In this document: piece by piece, positions 7,241-14,868 of the stretch
How positions within the stretch are numbered: position 1 is the first letter of the stretch
Layout: the number at the start of each line of letters is the position of its first letter
Assembly (NCBI GenBank): GCA_963580245.1
Contig: CAUZJO010000096.1
Location: 1-18,911, forward strand
Source of the DNA: CAUZJO01 sp963580245
GTDB taxonomy: Bacteria; Sumerlaeota; Sumerlaeia; MVZB01
Reading direction: 5' to 3'
Length of the DNA stretch: 18,911 nucleotides
The notes under the pieces: generated by a model
Told to the model about the DNA's origin: nothing
Seen by the model: only the letters and a program-made list of their open reading frames with translations
The model's database searches: none
Program-made: the position numbers and the translations under genes

Positions 7241-8395
7241 TCAGACGCCGACCATCGTGCGCTTGAGCGCGCCCATCATGTCGCCGAATGAAGACTCCTT
7301 GTGCTCGTTGACGAAGACGTTGGTATTGAGGATCGTGTCGGCGATCGCGCGAACGCACTTGGCGGCCTCGCAATCGGGATATTCCAGCATCAGCGGCCGC
7401 CGCACCTGGCAGGCCGTCTCGATATGCTGGTCCTCGACGACGTAGCCCAGATCACCGAGCGGGTATTTGAGGTACTTGCGGGTCGCCGCGTTGACCCGAT
7501 TGAACAGATTTTTGCTGTGATACATGTTCTGGGCCATGTTGGCGATCAGGCCCACTTTGCTGTTCGGCTCCATCTCCAGGATGATCTTGATGATCGAATA
7601 GGCGTCGGCAGCCGAGGCGATGTTGGGGGTGGTGACGACGATCACCTCGTCCGAGAAGGTCGCGAAGCGCAGGACGTTCCCTCCGATGCCGGCCTCGGTG
7701 TCGACCAGCAGGATGTCCACGTCGCGCTCGAGGCGGTCGATCTGGCGCAGGATGACCCGCCGCTGCTCGGGGGTCAGGTTGGCCATCTCGCGCACGCCCT
7801 GGCCGCCGCTGATGACCTTGATGCCCTCGGCGGCCACCGTGATGACGTCCTCGAGCCGCACGTTGTCCTCAACCAGGTGACGTAGGTTATAGCGCGGCTT
7901 GACCCCCATCAGGATGTGGACGTTCGCCAGGCCCAAATCGGCATCGAAGATCGCCACTTTCTGGCCCATCTGGGCCAGCGCCAGCGCCAGATTGACCGTC
8001 AGGCTGGTCTTGCCCACGCCCCCTTTGCCGCTGGTGACCGAGATGACGCGGGCCAGTCGCTGGCTGCTGCGGGGAAGCGCGGCCGAGGCGTGCGCGCCGT
8101 TCCCGTTCAGCAACGGGGCGTCGACCGACGCCGAGGCGGCGTCAGATACGGGTTCGCGGCCATGCAGCGCCGCCTTCAGCTCCCGGCGGACCTCATCGAT
8201 CGTGCGGCCCTCCACCTGGATCAACTGCCTGATCCGCGTGAGTATATCAATGTGATCCTGGCAGAATTCGTTCTTGTCCAGACTGAGCTGGCTGAAGATG
8301 AGAAACTCACGAAAGACCTGTTCAAAGAACCGGATTTCGCATTCTTCGAGACCTGATGCCGCCACCACTTGCCTGATATTAAACCGTTGGACCAT
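7241..8395 (-). CDS. MerR-like HTH fused to MinD/FlhG-type ATPase
   Basis: A 384-residue two-part protein. Residues about 5-75 resemble a MerR-type winged-helix domain (FNIRQVVAASGLEECEIRFFEQ, then HIDILTRIRQLIQVEGRTIDEVRRELK). After a low-complexity linker (about 76-115) comes a deviant Walker A P-loop ATPase of the MinD/FlhG group: SGKGGVGKTS (122-131), DADLGLANV (151-159), LLVDTEAGIGG (about 229-238), VVTTPNIASAADAYSIIKII. Such proteins dimerise on ATP and position or count cellular structures (division site, flagella, pili); the HTH suggests DNA or partner binding. No flagellar, pilus or FtsZ genes are in view, so FlhG is not claimed. The frame extends to 8425, but the ATG at 8395 has AAGGAGG 9 bases upstream. 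First gene of a three-gene unit. Confidence 0.88.
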   Translation of the reverse strand: MVQRFNIRQVVAASGLEECEIRFFEQVFREFLIFSQLSLDKNEFCQDHIDILTRIRQLIQVEGRTIDEVRRELKAALHGREPVSDAASASVDAPLLNGNGAHASAALPRSSQRLARVISVTSGKGGVGKTSLTVNLALALAQMGQKVAIFDADLGLANVHILMGVKPRYNLRHLVEDNVRLEDVITVAAEGIKVISGGQGVREMANLTPEQRRVILRQIDRLERDVDILLVDTEAGIGGNVLRFATFSDEVIVVTTPNIASAADAYSIIKIILEMEPNSKVGLIANMAQNMYHSKNLFNRVNAATRKYLKYPLGDLGYVVEDQHIETACQVRRPLMLEYPDCEAAKCVRAIADTILNTNVFVNEHKESSFGDMMGALKRTMVGV

Positions 8396-8404
8396 GAGCA
8401 GGAA

Positions 8405-8411
8405 CCTCCTT
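8405..8411 (-). promoter_or_regulatory. Strong ribosome binding site for the HTH-MinD gene
   Basis: AAGGAGG on the minus strand with a 9-base spacer to the ATG at 8393-8395. It excludes the more distant in-frame start at 8425. Confidence 0.85.
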
Positions 8412-8424
8412 GGGCAAAGATCCA

Positions 8425-8438
8425 CCCGCCTTGGCGGG
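8425..8438. repeat. GC hairpin in the leader of the HTH-MinD gene
   Basis: CCCGCC (8425-8430) and GGCGGG (8433-8438) form a compact perfect inverted repeat about 14 bases upstream of the ribosome site. It could hinder translation or be an operator half-site pair for the encoded HTH; it is too short to decide. Confidence 0.35.
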
Positions 8439-8708
8439 GGCTATTGAGCAACCAGAGAATGATCATCTGGAACGGGTCGATACTAACATTGAGCATGAGA
8501 ACGAGCGATACCACGGGAAAAAGTTCGACTGTCTGCCAGTGGAGGCGGTAGACCGTCTTTCGGAGTTTTCAATGAACGGGAGCCCGCGTTGGAAGTCACC
8601 CACGGGCTGATAAGGGAAGGCCGCTAGCATCGCCACGGGAAGAAAGCAAGACAAAAAAACACTAAAAAAACTGGGCTTATGGGGGCGGCGAGGCTGGACG
8701 CGAGATTG
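8439..8708. other. Intergenic leader/terminator zone without genes
   Basis: Between the EF-G stop and the HTH-MinD leader I see only chance ORFs. Just past the EF-G stop the minus strand has two runs of seven T (plus-strand A runs at 8653-8659 and 8664-8670), which would suit factor-independent termination, but there is no convincing stem before them. No clear -35/-10 pair for the downstream unit was found, so read-through from EF-G is possible. Confidence 0.4.
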
Positions 8709-10787
8709 CTAGCCCTCCTCCGGGGCCTTGCTCTGGGCGATGATCTTATCCTGGATCTCGTTCGGCACGCGTTCGTAGTGGTCGAACCCCATCTCGAAGA
8801 CGCCGCGGCCCTGGGAAAGCGAATTGAGCTGACGGACGTAGGTGTAGAGTTCGGACAGCGGCACCAGGGCCTCGATGACCTGCTTCTTGCCCTCGGGGTT
8901 CATGCCCAGGATGCGGCCCCGGCGCGAATTGAGGTCACCCATCACGTCGCCCATGTATTCCTCCGGGATCGTGATCTTGGTCTTGTAGATCGGCTCCAGG
9001 ATCACCGGACCGCAGTGAGGGATGATGTTCTTGAAGGCCATTGAGGCGGCCACCTTGAAGGCCATATCGGAGGAATCGACGCTGTGGTGGGTCCCATCGT
9101 AACAGGTGGCCTTCACGTCGACGGTGGTATGGCCCGAGAGCACCCCCTTGCGCATCGCCTCGACCAGGCCCTTCTCGACGGCCGACTGAAAATTGGTCGG
9201 GATCACGCCGCCCACGACTTTCCAATCGAACTCGAAGCCGCTCCCTTCGGGCAGGGGCTCGAACCGTACCCAGCAGTCCCCGTACTGGCCGTGACCGCCC
9301 GATTGCTTTTTGTATTTGCCCTGGCCTTCAGCCTTCTTGGTGATCGTCTCCAGGTAGGGGACCCGAGGAGGTTCCATGTCCACTTCGATCTTGGTCAGGT
9401 CCTTGAGGCGGCCGATCGCCACCGCCAAGTGCGTCTCGCCCATCCCCGACAGAATCGTCTGATTGATCGTCGCGTCGCGATTGAGGCTGAGCGTGGGGTC
9501 CTGCTCGATCAGGCGGTGAAAACCCATGCCGATCTTGTCTTCGTCCGCGCGCGACTTGGCCAGCACCGACACGAACGCCGTCGGTTTGGGTAGGCTCAGC
9601 GGCGTGATCCGCCCGGCGGCCGAACCCGGCTCGATCAGCGTATCACCGGTCCGGGTGGAATCCAGTTTGGCCACGGCCCCGATGTCGCCCGCCGCGAGCG
9701 ACTCCACGTTCTCGGACTTCTTACCCTTGCAGGACAGGAGGTGGGCGAACCGCTCATTCTTGCTCTGCTTGACGTTCTGGTAGTTCATCTCGCCCTTGGC
9801 CGTCCCGCGCAGCACCTTGAAGAAAGTGAGATGCCCGACGAAGGGGTCGGAGATGGTCTTGAACACATGCAGCACCGTGGGCCCTTCCCGCGAGACCTTG
9901 AGGGTTGAAACCGCGTCGTCCTGGTCGTCTTGGGACGGGTAGCCTTCAGGTTTCGATGGGTCGGGGACACAACCGGCAATAAAGTCGATGACGGGCCGCA
10001 CGCCCATCAGGCCCGTCGCCGACCCGCAGAGAACCGGCATGATCCCCCCATCAGCGAAGCTCTCGCCCAAACCTTTGATGATCTCCTCGGGGCTCAGGGT
10101 CTCCTCGACCAGGAACTTCTCGAGCAACTCCTCGTCGCCCTCGGCGGCCATTTCCATCAATTCGGCGCGGGCGGCCGCGGCCACCTCGGCCACTTCGGCC
10201 GGCACGTCCTCGCAGGCCACGTCTTGGCCTCCCTCCTTGAGGAATTTCAGTTTGATCAGATCAACCACGCCCTTGAACTCGGCTGCCTCCCCAACGGGCA
10301 GGGTCAACGGGACCAGTCGGGCATCCAGGGCGTCTTTGAGCTTGGCGAGGGAATCATCGAAGGAGGCGTAATCTTTGTCGAGTTTGTTGATGAAGATCGC
10401 GACGGGACGTTTGAATTCGGCGGCATAGGACAGGACTGATTCGGCCCCGGTCTCGACCCCGCCGGTGGCGTCGAAAACCAGCAGCGTGGCGTCGGCGGCC
10501 CGGATCCCCCCCTTGATCTCACCGATGAAGTCGCGAAATCCGGGCAGGTCGAGCAAGTTGATCTTGTGTCCTGCGTATTCCGCCGGCAGCAGGCTCGCCT
10601 GGATCGAATGATGACGCCGGATTTCCTCGGGGTCGTAGTCCGAGATCGTGTTGCCGTCGTCTGTCTTCCCCAGCCGTTCGGACTGTTTGAGCGACCACAG
10701 GATCGCCTCGGTCAAACTGGTCTTACCGCCGCCGGTGTGCCCGGCAATGGCCACGTTACGTATTTTCTCGGTAGGATAGGCTTTCAA
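8709..10787 (-). CDS. Elongation factor G-like GTPase, second (FusA2) type
   Basis: A 692-residue translational GTPase with full EF-G layout (G domain, domain II, III, IV, V). It is not the housekeeping type: G1 is GHTGGGKTS (16-24), switch I ends in RRHHSI instead of RGITI, and G3 is DLPGF (80-84) instead of DTPGH, so the catalytic His position holds Phe. G4 NKLD (134-137) and G5 SAT (256-258) are normal. Domain IV has GGHGQYGDCWVRFEPL, and domain V ends LNSLSQGRGVFEMGFDHYERVP. Such paralogs bind ribosomes but often differ in GTPase rate or in translocation versus recycling or stress roles. Start is TTG at 10787 with GGAGG 9 bases upstream (10797-10801). It is a single gene with its own promoter at 10831-10859. 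Confidence 0.93.
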   Translation of the reverse strand: MKAYPTEKIRNVAIAGHTGGGKTSLTEAILWSLKQSERLGKTDDGNTISDYDPEEIRRHHSIQASLLPAEYAGHKINLLDLPGFRDFIGEIKGGIRAADATLLVFDATGGVETGAESVLSYAAEFKRPVAIFINKLDKDYASFDDSLAKLKDALDARLVPLTLPVGEAAEFKGVVDLIKLKFLKEGGQDVACEDVPAEVAEVAAAARAELMEMAAEGDEELLEKFLVEETLSPEEIIKGLGESFADGGIMPVLCGSATGLMGVRPVIDFIAGCVPDPSKPEGYPSQDDQDDAVSTLKVSREGPTVLHVFKTISDPFVGHLTFFKVLRGTAKGEMNYQNVKQSKNERFAHLLSCKGKKSENVESLAAGDIGAVAKLDSTRTGDTLIEPGSAAGRITPLSLPKPTAFVSVLAKSRADEDKIGMGFHRLIEQDPTLSLNRDATINQTILSGMGETHLAVAIGRLKDLTKIEVDMEPPRVPYLETITKKAEGQGKYKKQSGGHGQYGDCWVRFEPLPEGSGFEFDWKVVGGVIPTNFQSAVEKGLVEAMRKGVLSGHTTVDVKATCYDGTHHSVDSSDMAFKVAASMAFKNIIPHCGPVILEPIYKTKITIPEEYMGDVMGDLNSRRGRILGMNPEGKKQVIEALVPLSELYTYVRQLNSLSQGRGVFEMGFDHYERVPNEIQDKIIAQSKAPEEG

Positions 10788-10796
10788 CGCGTCTTA

Positions 10797-10801
10797 CCTC
10801 C
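10797..10801 (-). promoter_or_regulatory. Ribosome binding site supporting the TTG start of the EF-G-like gene
   Basis: GGAGG on the minus strand, 9 bases before the TTG at 10785-10787. No ATG or GTG in frame nearby has comparable support, so initiation at TTG is likely and may lower expression. Confidence 0.75.
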
Positions 10802-10830
10802 CTAAGGGATTCCGGATGAATAGGGGCAAT

Positions 10831-10859
10831 AATATAGTAGGGGCGATGGGGAGCCGCAA
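10831..10859 (-). promoter_or_regulatory. Sigma70-like promoter of the EF-G-like gene
   Basis: On the minus strand TTGCGG (10854-10859), a 17-base spacer, and TATATT (10831-10836), about 45 bases from the TTG start. This is the best promoter match in the window. Confidence 0.6.
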
Positions 10860-11014
10860 GCGGATTATGGGCGCGGGGAGGGCAAGGGACGCGTCTCGCG
10901 GATCCGTGAAATGTACCCATTGCTGAATCCCGGCCCGATATTACCATTCACACCTCCCCCAAAAACGATTAAATTCATGGGACCCTAAGTCGTCGGAGAA
11001 GGACCGGAGCGCGA

Positions 11015-11875
11015 ATGGATGCCGACCAGGTGACAATCATCGTGCCCGCTTATAATGAAGCGGGGGCAATCGACGCGGTCGTCTCCGGCCTCCTCGCGCG
11101 CGTGCCCGAGGCCGAATTGATCGTGGTCGATGACGGTTCAGACGACCAAACGGCCAAGCTAGCCGCCGAATCGGGGGCCAGGGTGGTTTCTCACGAACAA
11201 CGGCACGGCTACGGCGCGTCGCTGATGACCGGCATCGAAGCCGCCTCGCGCGATCACGTCCTGTTTTGCGACGGCGACGGCCAGCACACGGCCGAGGACG
11301 TCGAGCGCTTGATCGGCGAGGCGGACGGCTACGACATGGTTGTCGGAGCGCGCGGCAGGGACTCGCACCAATTGCGCTCGCGCCGGCCCGGCAAATGGGT
11401 GCTCACCGTCTTCGCCGCCTACCTGGCCGGCCAACACGTCCCCGACTTGAACTCGGGCCTGCGGCTGTTTCGCAAGGACGTCCTCAAACGGTACCTTCAT
11501 CTGATGCCCGAAGGCTTTTCGTTCTCGACCACCAGCACGTTCGCGATGCTCAAGACCCGGCGGCGGATTAAGTACGTCCCGATTACGACGATCCCCCGAA
11601 TCGGCAGCAGCACGGTGCGGCCGCTGCGCCACGGCGCGCAGACGCTGCTGCTGATCCTGCGCCTGGCGGTCCTATTCGAGCCGCTCAAGGTTTTCCTCCA
11701 CGTCACGGGCCTGCTTCTCATGCTTAGCCTGCTTAGTTTTGGGAATGACTGTCTCTTCTACGACGCCGGTATCAGCGACAGCACCGTGATCCTGTCGATT
11801 TCGACGATTCTTGTTTTCATGCTCGGTCTGCTCTGCGACCAGGTCGCGGCGTTGCGCAGAGAGATGCATCGGTAA
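11015..11875 (+). CDS. GT2 polyprenyl-phosphate-type glycosyltransferase
   Basis: A 286-residue GT-A enzyme like dolichyl/undecaprenyl-phosphate sugar transferases, which load a sugar from a nucleotide donor onto a lipid phosphate at the inner face of the membrane. Seen: VPAYNEA (10-16), VVDDGSDD (37-44), the DxD-containing FCDGDGQH (84-91), VVGARGRD, and DLNSGLRLFRKDVL. Two hydrophobic helices near the C-terminus (about 226-246 and 252-272) should anchor it. Length and layout fit the DPM1/GtrB-like group with added TM helices. The ATG has GGAG (11006-11009) 5 bases upstream. The flippase-like gene starts 28 bases after its stop, so the two are probably one transcript. Which sugar is used cannot be told. 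Confidence 0.88.
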   Translation: MDADQVTIIVPAYNEAGAIDAVVSGLLARVPEAELIVVDDGSDDQTAKLAAESGARVVSHEQRHGYGASLMTGIEAASRDHVLFCDGDGQHTAEDVERLIGEADGYDMVVGARGRDSHQLRSRRPGKWVLTVFAAYLAGQHVPDLNSGLRLFRKDVLKRYLHLMPEGFSFSTTSTFAMLKTRRRIKYVPITTIPRIGSSTVRPLRHGAQTLLLILRLAVLFEPLKVFLHVTGLLLMLSLLSFGNDCLFYDAGISDSTVILSISTILVFMLGLLCDQVAALRREMHR

Positions 11876-11903
11876 ACGCGACCGGTCCGCGAAAGAAACC
11901 ATC

Positions 11904-12860
11904 ATGCAAAACGAAAGGAAGCGAAGGTGGGGCGGGCCCATCAAGGCGCTTGCGCTGGCCCTGGTCGTTTTTTTTTGGTTTATCTATCTGCGCGAGAATT
12001 GGCGCGAAATCCGGGACCTCCAGTGGTCGATCGAATGGCCCGCGACGGCGAAGGCCGCAGTACTGTTCTTGTCCGGATATCTGTTGCTGGGCGTTCTGTG
12101 GGCGCCGTTGCACTACGAGTTCACGGGCGTGCGTCTGGGCGTGTTGCAAGCGTTTCGGATCTCGGCGCTGGCGTGGATGGGGCGCTATATTCCGGGCAAG
12201 GTGTGGGCGCTGCTGGGCAAGGTCACCATGACGAGCGGAGGCCAACCCCACGTGATCCAAACGGGCGTCGCGGCGACGGTCGAGACGCTCTGGTTCGAGG
12301 CGAGCGGAATCCTGCTGGCCGTGATCCTCTTCCCGTTCACGGGTCCGATCCAGGCGCTCCCGATCGGTTCGTGGTTGTTGCTGATCGTTTTTTTGGCCGG
12401 GGCGTTGATCGTCGTGCATCCGGCGGTTTTCTGTCCGTTGGTCAATCAACTACTCAAGTGGCTGCGCCGCCCGCCGCTCGGTCATCGGCCGCGTTACGGC
12501 GCGCTGCTCCTGTTCACCGTCGGTTACATGGGAACGTTTCTTTTGTGGGGCACGGCGTTCACGGTTCTCGCGCGTTCGGTCACGACGTTGGGACTCAGCG
12601 ACCTGCCGCTCATGACGGCGATCTTTTCGGTCTGTTGGGTGATCGGGTTTTTGACCTTTCTTGCCCCGGCGGGCCTCGGCGTGCGCGAGTCGGCGCTCGC
12701 CCTTGCGCTTCAACCGTTCGTGCCGTCGCAGGGGACCGTGATTATGCTCGCGGTGGGTTCGCGCCTGCTCACCACGCTGGTCGAGATGCTCTGCCTGCTG
12801 CTCGCCCTTGCGATCACCTATCTAACCCCCAAGCCAAACCCGCCCACCCCAGCGGCCTAA
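11904..12860 (+). CDS. Flippase-like / LPG-synthase TM-domain membrane protein
   Basis: A 318-residue protein with about eight TM segments and marks of the lysylphosphatidylglycerol-synthase TM (UPF0104, flippase-like) family: ALAWMGRYIPGKVWALLGKV in the first half and FLAPAGLGVRESALALAL in the second. Family members without the synthase domain accompany polyprenyl-phosphate glycosyltransferases and are thought to help move or handle lipid-linked sugars; that role is family knowledge and remains unproven here. The frame opens at 11811, inside the GT2 gene, but the ATG at 11904 gives a normal N-terminus (MQNERKRRWGG, then the first TM helix). The ribosome site is weak (GAAAGAAA), so translation may depend on the upstream gene. 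It ends in a Pro-rich tail. Confidence 0.82.
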   Translation: MQNERKRRWGGPIKALALALVVFFWFIYLRENWREIRDLQWSIEWPATAKAAVLFLSGYLLLGVLWAPLHYEFTGVRLGVLQAFRISALAWMGRYIPGKVWALLGKVTMTSGGQPHVIQTGVAATVETLWFEASGILLAVILFPFTGPIQALPIGSWLLLIVFLAGALIVVHPAVFCPLVNQLLKWLRRPPLGHRPRYGALLLFTVGYMGTFLLWGTAFTVLARSVTTLGLSDLPLMTAIFSVCWVIGFLTFLAPAGLGVRESALALALQPFVPSQGTVIMLAVGSRLLTTLVEMLCLLLALAITYLTPKPNPPTPAA

Positions 12861-13065
12861 CACCGTACGGGATGGCGGTGAACGAGGTAAGCCCGTGGGC
12901 ACTGTTTCATGAGCCCGAGTCTGACCCCGATATGGATTATCTTGCTCCTGGGGGGATAGTCCGGATACACTCCCTTGACGTAGCATTAGCGATCGGATGC
13001 GCTCGGGTTTGAGAGCGACGAAATCAAGCGTTCGAGCCATGCGCTAAAGTCAGAGGTGGTGATTC

Positions 13066-14652
13066 ATGGGTGAGAAAAGGTGTTGGGCGAGTTTGGTTTG
13101 GGCGGTGTCATTCGCGCTGGCTTGGCCCGGGTCGGGGCCGGCCGCGCTTGAAAAGGAAACCGAGTCTCCGACCTTTACCTATCAGGGGAGTCTACGGGTC
13201 GACGGAACGGCGGTCACCGGCGCGTATGACTTGCAGTTTATCCTCTACGACGCGGAGGTCGATGGGGCCCGGGTCGGACCCGAGTTGACGGCCGAAGGCG
13301 TGGAACTGCGCGATGGCTTGTTTACGGTCGATCTGGATTTCGGCCCCAAGGCCTTTATAGGCGAGGCCCGGTGGCTCGATATCGCCGTCCGCCCTTCGGG
13401 TTCGGCCGGGGAGTTTACGCCGCGCGATCCCCGACAACCGATCCTGTCCACGCCGTCGGCGACGTATGCGGACAGCTCGGCCCAGGCGCGGTTCGCCGTA
13501 AGGGCCGGAGATGCCGATTTGCTCGAGGGGCTGACCGTCGAGCAGATCAGGGACCACTCGACGGGGGGCGTGCAGCGGCTGGTGCGCGAGTTTGAACTGG
13601 CCGAGGGGGCGACTGTTTCGGCGGGGCAGGCGGTTTCATTCGTCGCGGGGACTTCCCGTATCCAACCGGGATACCTGCCCGAGGGGCTGGGACCCAAGCA
13701 GATTTTCCACCCCGGAGACACCTTTTATCATGCCATGGCCGCGCTGGGGCCCAACCGCTTCGTTTTAGCCTATGCTCAGACCGGCAATTCCTTCGCCGGA
13801 GCCGCGGTTATCGGCGAGTTGCAGGCTGCTGATAACACGATCGCCTTCGGCCAGGAGTTCGTCTTCAACGCCGAAAACACCGGCGGCATCAGTGTCGCGA
13901 TGCTTGACGAGGACCGGTTCGTGGTAACGTACGCGCGACCGGGAGGGATCGGGGGCGCGATCGTGGGCGAGGTCAGCGGCATGACCATCAGTTACGGCGC
14001 GGAGCATGTCTATGCGGAAGCCAATTCAAATACGGTCGGCGTGGCCGCGCTTTCACCGACGAGTTTCATCGCGACCTGGGACCCGCTGAATCCACCCATA
14101 ATGGGTGGGGTGCGCGCGGCCAAGGTCTCGGGCGGCGAGGTCACGTTCGGCGAGGAAGCGATTTTCAACGTGAGTCACACCCTGTTCACCTCGGCGACGC
14201 CGCTCTCGAGCGAGCGGTTTGTCGTTACCTATAGGGATGATGCGAACGGGAACGTCGGCACGGCCTTTATCGGGCGAGTGGCTGGAACATCGGTCATCGG
14301 GGAGGGTGAGCGGATCTTCAACGCGGGCGCGGCGTCCATACCGCGGTCGTTGTCCTTGGCCGGGCGGGGTTTCGTGACCGCCTTTGCGGACGCCACCAAC
14401 GCAGACGTGGGAACCGCCGTCTTTACGCAACTGGAGCCGTCGACCGTGATCGGGATTGCCCGTGAAGGTCGCATGGCGCCCGCTAGTGTCCCCGTCACGT
14501 TGCTGACGCGAGGGAGCCTCTCCGATACTCACAACAGCCTGGAAACGGGGGCCACGTATTTCGCCGAACCGGGCGGCAATCTGGTCCCCAATGACACGGG
14601 CGTACGGATCGGCGTCGCGGTGAGCGCCACGGAAATCTTGGTGCTGGAGTAA
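13066..14652 (+). CDS. Exported protein: TYQGxL domain plus split decoration-type domain with propeller-like insert
   Basis: 528 residues. A signal peptide (about 1-27, ending PAA) is followed by a beta-rich domain (about 36-140: FTYQGSLRVDG, YDLQFILYDA, LRDGLFTVDLDFG, ARWLDIAVRP, TPSATYADS) seen in many exported proteins of environmental bacteria. Residues 177-200 (ELAEGATVSAGQAVSFVAGT) and 461-526 (VIGIAREG, VPVTLLTRGSL, GATYFAEPGG, GVRIGVAVSATEILV) look like the two halves of one small barrel of the phage-decoration/tail type. Between them are five repeats of about 50 residues, each with a strand such as RFVVTY followed by a G.VSG..ISYG.E-like segment, suggesting a beta-propeller. ATG at 13066 with GAGGTG just upstream. 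Likely a surface or secreted binding protein; ligand unknown. Confidence 0.75.
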   Translation: MGEKRCWASLVWAVSFALAWPGSGPAALEKETESPTFTYQGSLRVDGTAVTGAYDLQFILYDAEVDGARVGPELTAEGVELRDGLFTVDLDFGPKAFIGEARWLDIAVRPSGSAGEFTPRDPRQPILSTPSATYADSSAQARFAVRAGDADLLEGLTVEQIRDHSTGGVQRLVREFELAEGATVSAGQAVSFVAGTSRIQPGYLPEGLGPKQIFHPGDTFYHAMAALGPNRFVLAYAQTGNSFAGAAVIGELQAADNTIAFGQEFVFNAENTGGISVAMLDEDRFVVTYARPGGIGGAIVGEVSGMTISYGAEHVYAEANSNTVGVAALSPTSFIATWDPLNPPIMGGVRAAKVSGGEVTFGEEAIFNVSHTLFTSATPLSSERFVVTYRDDANGNVGTAFIGRVAGTSVIGEGERIFNAGAASIPRSLSLAGRGFVTAFADATNADVGTAVFTQLEPSTVIGIAREGRMAPASVPVTLLTRGSLSDTHNSLETGATYFAEPGGNLVPNDTGVRIGVAVSATEILVLE

Positions 14653-14695
14653 CAGTACGGACTCACATCGCCAAGAAGGCACCTCTAAAAATTCA

Positions 14696-14778
14696 GTCTC
14701 GGCAGGGACGATTGCTTTCAGCCCGCCACGCAAGTGGCGGGAAATCAAACCGATAACGAATTGGAGTCCCGTAGGGAC
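14696..14778. repeat. Pair of GTCCC-GTA-GGGAC-type palindromic repeats
   Basis: GTCCCGTAGGGACGACTGC (14766-14784) contains a perfect 5-bp stem GTCCC/GGGAC with a GTA loop. A decayed copy, GTCTCGGCAGGGACGATTGC, starts at 14696. The copies are 70 bases apart in the same orientation. They look like a dispersed intergenic palindromic repeat family. Right of them is the direct repeat CCTAGAGGTTCCCTAGAG (about 14796-14813). Confidence 0.55.
14722..14741. terminator. Perfect 8-bp GC hairpin with GCAA loop
   Basis: CCCGCCAC-GCAA-GTGGCGGG: an uninterrupted 8-bp stem with a GNRA tetraloop, 70 bases after the stop of the propeller-like gene. No T-run follows, so it could be a terminator, an mRNA-stabilising hairpin, or the core of the repeat unit around it. 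Confidence 0.5.
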
Positions 14779-14868
14779 GACTGCAAACCGGATTCCTAGA
14801 GGTTCCCTAGAGCGTAAGATGCCGGTATCTGCATTCTGTGGAATCAAAGGAACAATCGATAACGTGAC

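Noticed and set aside
7241..8395. Naming the ATPase flhG or minD
   Set aside because: The ATPase core fits both groups, but the MerR-like domain and lack of flagellar or division neighbours do not allow a specific name.
8463..8654. Small minus-strand ORF between the EF-G-like gene and the HTH-MinD gene
   Set aside because: No ribosome site, no conserved look, and it overlaps the likely termination zone; not supported as a gene.
11927..13012. 361-codon plus-strand ORF overlapping the flippase-like gene
   Set aside because: A GC-rich shadow in another frame; the 11904-12860 frame has clear TM segments and family motifs, while this one is Arg/Gly/Pro-rich.
12861..13065. Promoter for the exported propeller-like protein (TTGACG near 12975)
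   Set aside because: A good -35-like hexamer is present, but no acceptable -10 hexamer lies 16-18 bases downstream.
14766..14784. CRISPR-like repeats in 14690-14815
   Set aside because: Only two diverged copies with a structured, non-spacer interval; no regular array and no cas gene.
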